The notes below the pieces were generated by a model that saw only the letters and a program-made list of their open reading frames with translations, did no database searches and had not been told where the DNA came from. Positions 50,209-58,145 of a DNA stretch of 64,000 bases are shown here, one piece after another; positions within the stretch are counted from its first letter, which is position 1; every line of letters begins with the position of its first letter. Source of the stretch: Poindextera sp035604135 (GTDB lineage Bacteria; Pseudomonadota; Alphaproteobacteria; Caulobacterales; Caulobacteraceae); the NCBI GenBank assembly GCA_035604135.1, contig DATNJB010000060.1:179767-243766 (forward strand), in the 5' to 3' direction. Position numbers and translations under genes: made by a program.

Positions 50209-50928
50209 TTGCGCCTCACCGTGCTCCGCCCTAAGACTGCCGCGCTGCAACGCTGCCTTAAGGCCCCGCGCGCTTTGACCGACGCCGCCCTCGTCCCGCC
50301 CGACCCAGAGGTCCACGCCCAGACCAAGGCGCTGGTTTTCGCCGCCGCCGAGCGGCTGTTCGCGGTGCACGGGTTCCAGAAGGTCTCGGTGCGAGACATC
50401 ATCGCCGAGGCCGGGGTCAACCTCGCCTCGGTCAACTACCACTTCGGCTCCAAGGACGCGCTGCTATTCGAGATCTTCCGCACCCGCACGGCGGAGCTGA
50501 ACCGCGCGCGGGCGCGCATGCTGCACGAGGCGTCCGACCGCCATCACGGCAAGCCGCCGGTGCACGACATCCTGGAGGCGCTGATCGCCCCGCCGGTCCG
50601 TTGGCTCGCGCCGGCCAGTGACCGCCGCATCTCGCTGCAGTTCCTCATCCGCGCGCGCGGCGAGGGCACCGAGGAAATGCGCGAGGCGCTGCGCTCCGAC
50701 GTCTCCCACCTGCGCCGCTTCGCCGACGCGCTGCTCGCCGCCAGGCCCGAGCTCGCGGCCGAGGAGGTGTACTGGCGGCTGCACTTCGTGCTCGGCCTGA
50801 TCCACAACAACCGCTTCGCCGAGCTCGACCGCCTGCACACGCTGTCGGAAGGCCTGACCGCTGAGGACGACACCGACCTTCTGATCAAGCGCATGGTCGA
50901 CTTCGCCGAGGCCGGGTTCGTTCGCTAG
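50209..50928 (+). CDS. TetR-family transcriptional regulator
   Basis: The HTH is ALVFAAAERLFAVHGFQKVSVRDIIAEAGVNLASVNYHFGSKDALLFEIF, a clear TetR_N domain. The C-terminal half (PPVRWLAPASDRRISLQFLIRARGEG...YWRLHFVLGLIHNN) fits the TetR_C group with CerR/YbiH-like regulators. The start is uncertain: TTG 50209, GTG 50221 or TTG 50275 are possible and none has a strong Shine-Dalgarno. The target is unknown. Confidence 0.87.
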   Translation: MRLTVLRPKTAALQRCLKAPRALTDAALVPPDPEVHAQTKALVFAAAERLFAVHGFQKVSVRDIIAEAGVNLASVNYHFGSKDALLFEIFRTRTAELNRARARMLHEASDRHHGKPPVHDILEALIAPPVRWLAPASDRRISLQFLIRARGEGTEEMREALRSDVSHLRRFADALLAARPELAAEEVYWRLHFVLGLIHNNRFAELDRLHTLSEGLTAEDDTDLLIKRMVDFAEAGFVR

Positions 50929-51037
50929 GCGCTCAGCCGGAGCGGGAGCGCGCCGGTCGAATTAACTGCCCCGCCTGCGTTGCCCAGCGACCAGCCCACG
51001 CCTAGACTCCATTGTCGGAAAGGGCCTTCGAAACGCC

Positions 51038-51292
51038 ATGTCGGACACGCCGCAAACAGCGCCGGACATCGCCGCGATGTCGTTCGAGCAGGCGCTGGCC
51101 GAGCTCGAAGCGATCGTGAACAAGCTCGAGTCGGGCCAGGCGGCGTTGGAACAGTCGATCGAGATGTACGAGCGCGGCGCGCGTCTGAAGGCCCACTGCG
51201 AGGCGAAGCTCGAAGCCGCGAGGCTCAGGGTCGAGAAGATCGTGGTCGGGCCGCAAGGGGCCACGGGCGTTGAACCGGCCGAGTTCTCTTAA
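51038..51292 (+). CDS. xseB: Exodeoxyribonuclease VII small subunit
   Basis: The 84-residue protein has the XseB core MSFEQALAELEAIVNKLESGQAALEQSIEMYERGARLKAHCEAKLEAA. It binds the large subunit XseA to form ExoVII. The normal small size and its place just before an ispA-like gene (xseB-ispA-dxs order, common in proteobacteria) support the call. Confidence 0.95.
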   Translation: MSDTPQTAPDIAAMSFEQALAELEAIVNKLESGQAALEQSIEMYERGARLKAHCEAKLEAARLRVEKIVVGPQGATGVEPAEFS

Positions 51293-51308
51293 GGGAAAAG
51301 CGGCCAGC

Positions 51309-52196
51309 ATGGGCGCGGCGCTCGCGAGCAAACTGGCCGAGGCCGCCGATCTGGTCACCGTCACGCTCGATGCGTTCCTGCCGCGCGCCGCCGGTCCCGA
51401 GCAGCGCCTGACCGAAGCGATGCGCTATGCCGCGCTGGGGCCAGGCAAGCGCCTTCGCCCCTTCTTCGTGCTCGAGACGGGCGCGCTGTTCGGACTCGAG
51501 GCGCGCCAGGTCCTACCGCTGGCCTGCGCGGTCGAATGCATCCACGCTTACAGCCTCGTGCACGACGACCTGCCGTGCATGGACGACGATGACATGCGCC
51601 GCGGGCGTCCGACCGTACATCGGGCCTATGACGAGGCGACCGCCGTGCTCGTGGGCGACGCGTTGCAGACGGCCGCGTTCGAGATCCTCGCCCACCCGGA
51701 CACCCATCCGGACGGCGAGATCCGCGCCGAGCTGGTGGGCAGGCTGGCGGCCGCGGCGGGCGCGAACGGCATGGCCGGCGGCCAGATGATCGACTTGCTG
51801 GGCGTCGGCGACGACCTCGGCGCGGTGGCGCGCATGCAGCGATTGAAGACCGGGGCGCTCATAGCCTGCGCCTTCGAGCTGCCGATGGTGCTGGCCAGGC
51901 CGGCCGACGCGGAGCGGCAAAGCCTGATGGGGTTCGCCCAGGATCTTGGCCTGGCCTACCAGATCGTCGACGATCTCCTCGACGTCGAAGGCGATGAGGA
52001 CCTGCTCGGCAAGGCGGCCGGGGCGAAGGACCAGGCCAAGGGCAAGGTCAACTACGTGACGCTGCTGGGCGCGCACGCGGCCAAGGAGCGGGTCGCGCTC
52101 TTGGCTGACCAGGCGCGCGCGCACCTGGAGGCGTTCGGCCCGCGAGGCGAAACTCTGCGCGCCAGCGTCGACTTCGTGCTCGAGCGGCGGTACTGA
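51309..52196 (+). CDS. ispA: Short-chain prenyl diphosphate synthase (FPP synthase)
   Basis: The 295-residue trans-prenyltransferase has GKRLRPFFVLE, the first Asp-rich motif HDDLPCMDDDDMRRG and second Asp-rich motif YQIVDDLLDVEGD. Two residues lie between the aspartate pairs of the first motif (DDxx(xx)D bacterial type), with typical FPP/GPP synthase spacing. ATG 51309 is used; a TTG at 51270 would overlap xseB. It makes farnesyl diphosphate from IPP and DMAPP, downstream of Dxs. Confidence 0.93.
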   Translation: MGAALASKLAEAADLVTVTLDAFLPRAAGPEQRLTEAMRYAALGPGKRLRPFFVLETGALFGLEARQVLPLACAVECIHAYSLVHDDLPCMDDDDMRRGRPTVHRAYDEATAVLVGDALQTAAFEILAHPDTHPDGEIRAELVGRLAAAAGANGMAGGQMIDLLGVGDDLGAVARMQRLKTGALIACAFELPMVLARPADAERQSLMGFAQDLGLAYQIVDDLLDVEGDEDLLGKAAGAKDQAKGKVNYVTLLGAHAAKERVALLADQARAHLEAFGPRGETLRASVDFVLERRY

Positions 52197-52228
52197 TCGC
52201 GCCGCCTAAGAGTTCTCTAAGCCCCCGC

Positions 52229-54145
52229 ATGTCCTCCCCAACCCCGCTTCTCGACACGGTCGCCGCGCCGGCCGACACCCGCGGTTTCACGCAAGTCCAG
52301 CTACGCCAGCTGGCCGATGAGCTCCGCGCCGAGACGATCGACGCGGTCTCGCAAACGGGCGGTCATCTGGGGGCAGGCCTCGGCGTCGTCGAGCTGACGG
52401 TGGCGTTGCACCACGTGTTCGACACGCCGCGCGACATACTGATCTGGGATGTCGGCCACCAGGCCTATCCGCACAAGATCCTCACCGGCCGCCGCGACGG
52501 CATCCGCACGCTGCGCCAAGGCGGCGGTCTTTCCGGGTTCACCAAGCGCGCCGAGAGCGTTTACGACCCCTTCGGGGCGGCGCATGCGGCGACCTCCATC
52601 TCGGCAGCGCTCGGGTTCGCCGTCGCTCGCGACAAGCGGGGCGCCGACCACAAGGTGATCGCCGTGATCGGCGACGGCGCGCTGTCGGCCGGCATGGCCT
52701 ACGAGGCGATGAACAACGCCGCCGAGACCACCGAGCAGCTGATCGTGGTCCTGAACGACAACGACATGTCGATCGCCCCTCCGGTCGGCGGCATGAGCGC
52801 CTATCTCGCCCGCCAGGTCTCCGGCGGCGCCTACCGTTCGTTCCGCGACTTCTTCCGCCGCTTTGCCGGCATCCTGCCGAAGTCGCTCAAGGAAGTGATG
52901 CGCCGCATCGAGGAATATGCGCGCGGTCTGGCGACGGGCGGCACATTCTTCGAGGAGCTGGGATTCTACTACGTCGGTCCGATCGACGGCCACAACCTGG
53001 ACCACCTGGTCCCGGTCCTGAGGAACGTCAGGGACATCAAGGGCAAGCCCGTGCTTGTCCACGTGGTGACGCAGAAGGGCAAGGGCTACGGCCCCGCCGA
53101 AGCGGCGGCGGACAAGTACCATGGGGTGCAGAAGTTCGACGTCATCACCGGCCAGCAGTCGAAGTCGCAGGCGACCGCGCCGAGCTACACGCGGGTGTTC
53201 GCCGACGCCCTGATCCGCGAGGCGGAGAAGGACGACAAGATCGTGGCCATCACCGCGGCGATGCCGTCGGGCACCGGCCTCGACCGGTTCGCCGAGCGCT
53301 TTCCCGACCGCGCGTTCGACGTCGGCATCGCCGAGCAGCATGCGGTGACCTTCGCCGCCGGCCTCGCCGCCGACGGGATGAAGCCGTTCGCGGCGATCTA
53401 TTCCACCTTCCTCCAGCGCGGCTACGACCAGGTCGTGCACGACGTGGCGATCCAACGGCTGCCGGTGCGCTTCGCGATCGACCGCGCCGGGCTGGTCGGC
53501 GCCGACGGCCCCACCCACGCCGGGTCGTTCGACGTCGGCTATCTGGGCCAGCTGCCGGGTTTCGTGCTGATGGCGGCCGCCGATGAAGCCGAGCTCGCGC
53601 GGATGGTCGCAACCGCCGTCGCCATCGATGATCGCCCGAGCGCCTTCCGCTATCCGCGCGGCGACGGGATCGGCGTGGAGATCCCGACCGCGCCCGAACC
53701 GCTCGAGATCGGACGCGGGCGGATCCTGCGAGAAGGCTCGGCGGTGGCGATCCTCTCTCTCGGCGGGCGGCTCGCCGAGGCGCTGCACGCGGCCGACATG
53801 CTGGGCGCGCGCGGTTATCCGGCAACCGTCGCAGACGCCCGTTTCGCCAAGCCGCTCGACGAGGCGTTGCTCCTGAAGCTCGCCCGCGAGCACGAGGCGC
53901 TCATCACCATCGAAGAGGGCGCGATGGGCGGGTTCGGCGCCTTCGTACTGCATCGCCTGGCCGAGCGTGGCGCGCTCGACCGCGGCCTTCGCGTGCGCAC
54001 GCTGACCCTGCCGGACGTCTTCCAGGATCAGGACAAGCCGGACGTCATGTACGCAAAGGCCGGCCTCGACGCGGAAGGCATCGTCCGCGCCGCCCTGGGC
54101 GCGCTCGGCCTCGACAACGCGGTCGGGGGTTTAAGGGCGCTGTAG
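52229..54145 (+). CDS. dxs: 1-Deoxy-D-xylulose-5-phosphate synthase
   Basis: The 638-residue TPP enzyme catalyses the first step of the MEP pathway, from pyruvate and glyceraldehyde 3-phosphate. Visible motifs: QTGGHLGAGLGVVELTVALHHVF, WDVGHQAYPHKILTGR, TPP-site GDGALSAGMAYEAMNNA with ND, YVGPIDGHNLDHLV, and the transketolase-like FDVGIAEQHAVTFAAGLA. The length is normal. It lies 32 bases after the prenyl synthase gene and probably shares a transcript with xseB. Confidence 0.97.
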   Translation: MSSPTPLLDTVAAPADTRGFTQVQLRQLADELRAETIDAVSQTGGHLGAGLGVVELTVALHHVFDTPRDILIWDVGHQAYPHKILTGRRDGIRTLRQGGGLSGFTKRAESVYDPFGAAHAATSISAALGFAVARDKRGADHKVIAVIGDGALSAGMAYEAMNNAAETTEQLIVVLNDNDMSIAPPVGGMSAYLARQVSGGAYRSFRDFFRRFAGILPKSLKEVMRRIEEYARGLATGGTFFEELGFYYVGPIDGHNLDHLVPVLRNVRDIKGKPVLVHVVTQKGKGYGPAEAAADKYHGVQKFDVITGQQSKSQATAPSYTRVFADALIREAEKDDKIVAITAAMPSGTGLDRFAERFPDRAFDVGIAEQHAVTFAAGLAADGMKPFAAIYSTFLQRGYDQVVHDVAIQRLPVRFAIDRAGLVGADGPTHAGSFDVGYLGQLPGFVLMAAADEAELARMVATAVAIDDRPSAFRYPRGDGIGVEIPTAPEPLEIGRGRILREGSAVAILSLGGRLAEALHAADMLGARGYPATVADARFAKPLDEALLLKLAREHEALITIEEGAMGGFGAFVLHRLAERGALDRGLRVRTLTLPDVFQDQDKPDVMYAKAGLDAEGIVRAALGALGLDNAVGGLRAL

Positions 54146-54187
54146 CCTTCCAAGCCGGTCGACCAACGCGGTGCGCCGTGCTCCGCG

Positions 54188-54937
54188 TCAGAATGGGTAG
54201 AAGCGCTGCAGCAGCGACGTTCCGACGCCGGTCTTCTGCACTGCGCTCACGTCGCCGCGGCCGCCGTAGTCGATGCGCGCCTCGGCGATCTGGGTGTGCA
54301 GGACCGTGTTCGTCGAGGTGATGTCCTCGGGCCTGACGATGCCCGAGACGGTCAGCACGCGGGTGTCGTTGTTGGTCCTGACCTCCTGGCTCCCCTCGAT
54401 CACCAGGTTGCCGTTCGGCAAGACGCGGGTGACGATCGCGGCGATGGTCAGCGTGATCTGCTCCTGGCGCACGATCCCGCCGGTGCCGGCGGCCGCCAGG
54501 CTCGTGTTGGTCGCGATCGCCTTTGTGGGGTCAAAGCCCGGCGGGAGCGCCTTCTTCAGGATCGTCTCCAGGCCGAAGAAATTGCTGATCCCGGCCGCGT
54601 TCGTGTCGGTCTTCGTCGCCGTCGTTGCGTTCGAGGTCTTGGCGCTGTCGTCGATGTTGATCAGCACCGTCAGGATGTCGCCGACCTTGCTCGCGCGTTG
54701 GTCGTTGAAGAAGGCGCGCGCGCCTGAGCGCCAGAGCGAATTGGGCGAAGCCGGCTGCGGCGGAGGGACGCGCGCGGCGGCCGCTCCGATTGCGGCTGCG
54801 TCGACGTTTTGTGGCGCGACAATGGCCGGATCCGTTGTGTGAGACAGTCTCGGGCCCATGGCTGCTTCCCGGACGCTGCCGCAGGCGGCGAGGGGAACCG
54901 CCGCGGACAGAAGGGCGATGAGGACGAAGCGGCGCAT
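54188..54937 (-). CDS. flgH: Flagellar L-ring lipoprotein
   Basis: The protein has about 249 residues with a lipoprotein signal (LLSAAVPLAAC). The FlgH core is SLWRSGARAFFNDQRASKVGDILTVLINIDDSAKTSN, then GNLVIEGSQEVRTNNDTRVLTVSGIVRPEDI and the C-terminal VGTSLLQRFYPF. It forms the outer membrane ring around the rod. The start MRRFVLIALL at 54937 fits a signal peptide; a GTG at 54949 is possible. It is the last gene of the flgF-flgG-flgA-flgH operon. Confidence 0.95.
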   Translation of the reverse strand: MRRFVLIALLSAAVPLAACGSVREAAMGPRLSHTTDPAIVAPQNVDAAAIGAAAARVPPPQPASPNSLWRSGARAFFNDQRASKVGDILTVLINIDDSAKTSNATTATKTDTNAAGISNFFGLETILKKALPPGFDPTKAIATNTSLAAAGTGGIVRQEQITLTIAAIVTRVLPNGNLVIEGSQEVRTNNDTRVLTVSGIVRPEDITSTNTVLHTQIAEARIDYGGRGDVSAVQKTGVGTSLLQRFYPF

Positions 54938-54954
54938 GCGGGAACTCACGGGGG

Positions 54955-55710
54955 CTAGGGGATGGCGGCGAGCTGGCCGGGGCTTGCGACCTGGGCGGCG
55001 CGGATCGCCTCGGCTTCCGGCCCAACGACGGCCTGATCGGGGCCGGTGGCGACGGCCTGGATGACCTTCTTCGAGATAGTGTTCTCGATCGCGATCGGCT
55101 CGCCGGCCGCCGCGTCGGCCATCGCCTTGCCCTGCAAGGTCAGGCTGATGCCCTCGTCATGATAGGTCACCTGCACGACGTCGTCGCGCTTGATCACAAG
55201 CGCCAGGCTGAGGTCGTGAGCGGCCACCGGGGCGCCGTCGCGCAAGGGGCGGCGCGCGACCTTGCCGATCACATCCTCGGCGTCGCGCGGCGCATCGGCC
55301 GGGACCTGGAACTTCGGCGCCTTGGCGAAGGCCAGATCGGCGGGTTGAACCACCTCGCCGGCCATGAGGTTGCGCGCGTAGGTCAGAACCTCGCTCATCT
55401 GCGCTGCGCCCGCCGCGCCGGCGGCGTTGGGAACGATGATGCGGGTCATGCCCGCCGGGTTGCTCCAGTCGAGACCGTGATCGCGAGCCAGCCGCTGCAC
55501 GGCGCCGGCGTCCAGCACCGCGCTCAGGCCCGGCGGCGCGCTGTTGCCGATCACGACCGCGCCGGCGTCGCCGGCATTGTCGAACAGGACGCCCAGCGTG
55601 ATCGGGCCTGACGCGTCCAGCTGCGGGCGAAGCTCGACGGGCTGGCCGGCGCGCGCCGGCCCGGCCGCGACCAGCGCCAACGCAACGCCGATGAACGCAA
55701 ACCGCGCCAT
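54955..55710 (-). CDS. flgA: Flagellar P-ring assembly chaperone
   Basis: The 251-residue periplasmic protein has a signal peptide ending ARA and a C-terminal SAF domain: LMAGEVVQPADLAFAK, then IGKVARRPLRDGAPVAAHDL and VQVTYHDEGISLTLQGKAMADAAAGEPIAIENTISKKVIQAVATGP. This is FlgA, which helps FlgI polymerise. The longer N-terminal region is usual in Caulobacterales. It starts 4 bases after the flgG stop. Confidence 0.93.
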   Translation of the reverse strand: MARFAFIGVALALVAAGPARAGQPVELRPQLDASGPITLGVLFDNAGDAGAVVIGNSAPPGLSAVLDAGAVQRLARDHGLDWSNPAGMTRIIVPNAAGAAGAAQMSEVLTYARNLMAGEVVQPADLAFAKAPKFQVPADAPRDAEDVIGKVARRPLRDGAPVAAHDLSLALVIKRDDVVQVTYHDEGISLTLQGKAMADAAAGEPIAIENTISKKVIQAVATGPDQAVVGPEAEAIRAAQVASPGQLAAIP

Positions 55711-55714
55711 GACC

Positions 55715-56503
55715 TCAGGTCTTCATCTGGGTGTTGGTCTGCAGCATCTGGTCGGCCGTCGTGATGACCTTCGAGTTCATCTCGTAGGCGCGCTGAGCCA
55801 CGATCAGCGCCGTGATCTCGCTCACCGGGTCGACGTTGGAGGCTTCGGTATAGCCCTGCAGCACCGTGCCCAGGCCCTGGACGCCTGGGTTGCCGGTCGT
55901 TGGCGCGCCGGAGGCGTCGGTCTGGGTGAAGAGGTTGTTGCCCTGCGGGTTCAGTCCGGCGTCGTTGAAGAAGGTCGCCAGCTGCAGCTGTCCGACCTGC
56001 TGTGGGGCGGTGTTGCCCGCCACCGTCACCTGCACCTGTCCGGCGGTGGAGATGGTGACGTTGGTCGCCCCCTGCGGGATCTGGATCTGCGGGATCACCT
56101 GGAAGCCGTCGGCGGTGACCAGCTGCCCCTGGGCGTTGACCGAGAAGTTGCCGGCGCGGGTGAAGGCGGTCTGGCCGTCGGGCATCAGCACCTGGAAGTA
56201 GCCGGGGCCCTGGATCGCCAGGTCCAGCGGGTTGCCGGTCTGGGTCAGCGAGCCCTGGGTGCCGATGGTGTAGACCGAGCCGGCCTTCACGCCGGCCCCG
56301 ACCTGCACGCCGGTCGGCACGATCGTGCCCTGCGTCGACGACTGCGAGCCCGGTTGCTCGATGGTCTGGTAGATCAGGTCCTCGAACTCGGCGCGGCCCT
56401 TCTTGAAGCCGACCGTGTTCATGTTGGCGATGTTGTTGGAGATGACATCGACGTTCAGGTCCTGAGCGGCCATGCCCGTCGCCGCGGTGCGTAGCGCCAT
56501 CAT
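55715..56503 (-). CDS. flgG: Flagellar distal rod protein
   Basis: The 262-residue protein has the N-terminal rod/hook signature MMALRTAATGMAAQDLNVDVISNNIANMNTVGFKKGRAEFEDLIYQ. The hook-basal-body repeats include GPGYFQVLMPDGQTAFTRAGNFSVNAQGQLV, and the C-terminal coiled helix is EITALIVAQRAYEMNSKVITTADQMLQ. The length is exactly that of typical FlgG. It lies 16 bases downstream of flgF. Confidence 0.97.
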   Translation of the reverse strand: MMALRTAATGMAAQDLNVDVISNNIANMNTVGFKKGRAEFEDLIYQTIEQPGSQSSTQGTIVPTGVQVGAGVKAGSVYTIGTQGSLTQTGNPLDLAIQGPGYFQVLMPDGQTAFTRAGNFSVNAQGQLVTADGFQVIPQIQIPQGATNVTISTAGQVQVTVAGNTAPQQVGQLQLATFFNDAGLNPQGNNLFTQTDASGAPTTGNPGVQGLGTVLQGYTEASNVDPVSEITALIVAQRAYEMNSKVITTADQMLQTNTQMKT

Positions 56504-56519
56504 CGGCGTTCAAGCTCCT

Positions 56520-57281
56520 CTACTGGATCGTCACGGAGCCGAGCTTCTGGACCGCGGTCTCAGAGAGGCTGGCGGCGGAGTTCATCATGTTGGCGACCAT
56601 GTCGTAGGCGCGACTGATGCGGATCAGGTCGGTGACCTGGATGATCGGTTGCACGTTCGAGCCCTCGAGCATGCCCTGTCTCAGAACCTGTTCGGTGACC
56701 GGTTGCGCCGTCTGACCGCTCGCTTCCGAATAGTACCCGTCGCTCTCTTTCGAGAGCTGGCTCATGTCGGCGAAGCTGACCACGCCAACCCGCCCAACCA
56801 CCTGGGCGTTGGCCTGGCCGGGCACGGTCTGGGTGATCGTGCCGTCGCCGCCGATCATCGGCGCGCCGCCAAGCGGGTTCAGGCTGATCGGCGAGGAGGA
56901 TGCGTCCAGCACCGGGTCGCCCGACTGCGTGACGAGCCGTCCCTGGTTGTCCTTCGCAAACCGGCCGTCGCGCGTGTAGCGCGTGCCGTTGGCGGTCTGT
57001 ATCTGGAAGAATCCCTGGCCCATGATCGCGAGGTCCAGCGGTGCGTCGGTCTGTTGCAGCGGCCCCTGGCTGAAGTCGCGCGCCACGCCGTTGTCGGCGA
57101 CGAATTGGATCGGCGCGGCCCCGCTGGATGGCGCGGGCGGCGTCACCGGATCCGGCACGGACATCAGCGCTTCGACCTTGAACCCGGTCGTGTTGACGTT
57201 GGCGAGATTGTTGGCGGCGATGTCGAGCTCGCGCTCGAGCAGAACCTGCTTGGAGAGGCCGACGTAGAGGGCGTTGTCCAT
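56520..57281 (-). CDS. flgF: Flagellar proximal rod protein
   Basis: The 253-residue protein starts MDNALYVGLSKQVLLERELDIAANNLANVNTTGFK, the FlgF N-terminus, and has GQGFFQIQTANGTRYTRDGRFAKDNQGRLVTQSG and a C-terminal rod helix (LIRISRAYDMVANMMNSAASLSE). The frame extends to 57377, but MDNALY is the natural start. It is first in the operon and is preceded by a sigma-54 promoter at 57339-57354. Confidence 0.96.
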   Translation of the reverse strand: MDNALYVGLSKQVLLERELDIAANNLANVNTTGFKVEALMSVPDPVTPPAPSSGAAPIQFVADNGVARDFSQGPLQQTDAPLDLAIMGQGFFQIQTANGTRYTRDGRFAKDNQGRLVTQSGDPVLDASSSPISLNPLGGAPMIGGDGTITQTVPGQANAQVVGRVGVVSFADMSQLSKESDGYYSEASGQTAQPVTEQVLRQGMLEGSNVQPIIQVTDLIRISRAYDMVANMMNSAASLSETAVQKLGSVTIQ

Positions 57282-57338
57282 GGGACGAAAGGCTCGAAAA
57301 AACGCGCAAACGACGCTCAGCGGCGCCAAATGGTTGAC

Positions 57339-57354
57339 TGCAACAGCCGGGCCA
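57339..57354 (-). promoter_or_regulatory. Sigma-54 promoter for the flgF operon
   Basis: On the minus strand TGGCCCGGCTGTTGCA matches the sigma-54 consensus (TGGCNNNNNNNTTGCA) with the invariant GG and GC exactly 10 bases apart. Transcription would start near 57327, about 46 bases before flgF. Late flagellar genes of Caulobacter use sigma-54 with the activator FlbD (established for that genus), so both motif and context agree. Confidence 0.82.
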
Positions 57355-57418
57355 CGCCGAAAGCGAAATGTTTTCAATGAGCAAGAAGGTTAATCCGCGC
57401 AACGCGGACAATCCGGCC

Positions 57419-57436
57419 CCGGCAAATTTTGCCCGG
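57419..57436. promoter_or_regulatory. Candidate FlbD (ftr-like) enhancer site
   Basis: GGCAAATTTTGCC (GGCAAA/TTTGCC around one base), flanked by CC and CGG, lies about 65 bases upstream of the sigma-54 promoter of flgF and about 100 bases upstream of fliL. FlbD binds G+C-rich imperfect palindromes containing GGC and GCC in Caulobacter. A TTAACC half-site near 57451 and one near 57390 on the other strand could be CtrA half-sites. These assignments are tentative. Confidence 0.5.
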
Positions 57437-57538
57437 CTAAAAACCGATCCTTAACCAAACTGGCGCGATGTCCCAGGCCACAGCGGCCGCCAGGGTTTCC
57501 ACCCGATTCCTTAGGCCCGCGCCACGCTTGGGAACGCC

Positions 57539-58117
57539 ATGGCCAAGGACGTCGCCGAGAATGAGGTCGAGGACGAAGTCGACGGCGAAGCTGCCGAAGG
57601 CGAGGAGGGCGGCAAGAAGAAGCTTCCCCTCCGGCTCATCCTCATCGGAGCGGCCGCTGGCGTGCTTGTGCTCGGCGGCGGCGGAACGGCGGCCTTCCTG
57701 CTCTTCGGCCACCACGGCGCCGCGCCGGCGCATGCGGCGAAGGCCAAGAAGGACAAAAAGGATGGGGATAAGGACGACAAGTCCGGCGCGCAGATCGCCG
57801 ACGGCCCGGATGGCGTCGTCTTCTACACTCCGCCCGACATCGTCGCGAACATGGACACCGCCGACGGCAAGCCGACCTTCCTGAAGCTCAAGCTCACCTT
57901 CGAGCTGCCCGACCACGACACGGCTGACACCATCGACGAGGATATGCCGCGCCTGCAGGACATGTTCCAGACCTTCCTGCGCGAGCTGCGGCCTGAGGAT
58001 CTGTCCGGCAGCGAGGGCAGCTACCAGCTGCGCATGGAGCTTCTGCGGCGGGTGAACCTGATCATCGCGCCGGCCAAGGTGAACACCGTCCTGATCGAGG
58101 AGATGTTGATCAACTAG
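57539..58117 (+). CDS. fliL: Flagellar basal body-associated protein
   Basis: The 192-residue protein has an acidic cytoplasmic N-terminus (1-25), one membrane segment (about 31-55), a Lys/Asp-rich linker and the FliL domain: YTPPDIVANMDTADGKPTFLKLKLTFELPDHDTADTIDEDMPRLQDMFQTFLRELRPEDL. It associates with the stator ring at the inner membrane. It is divergent from flgF, first of the fliL-fliM group, 28 bases before fliM. Confidence 0.95.
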   Translation: MAKDVAENEVEDEVDGEAAEGEEGGKKKLPLRLILIGAAAGVLVLGGGGTAAFLLFGHHGAAPAHAAKAKKDKKDGDKDDKSGAQIADGPDGVVFYTPPDIVANMDTADGKPTFLKLKLTFELPDHDTADTIDEDMPRLQDMFQTFLRELRPEDLSGSEGSYQLRMELLRRVNLIIAPAKVNTVLIEEMLIN

Positions 58118-58145
58118 GGCGAGCGCCCCGGTTGCCGAGAGAGTC

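Noticed and set aside
57411..57440. A second sigma-54 promoter directed at fliL
   Set aside because: GGC and TTGC elements are present around 57421-57432, but the GG-to-GC distance is 8 bases instead of 10; the sequence is better read as an FlbD-like palindrome.
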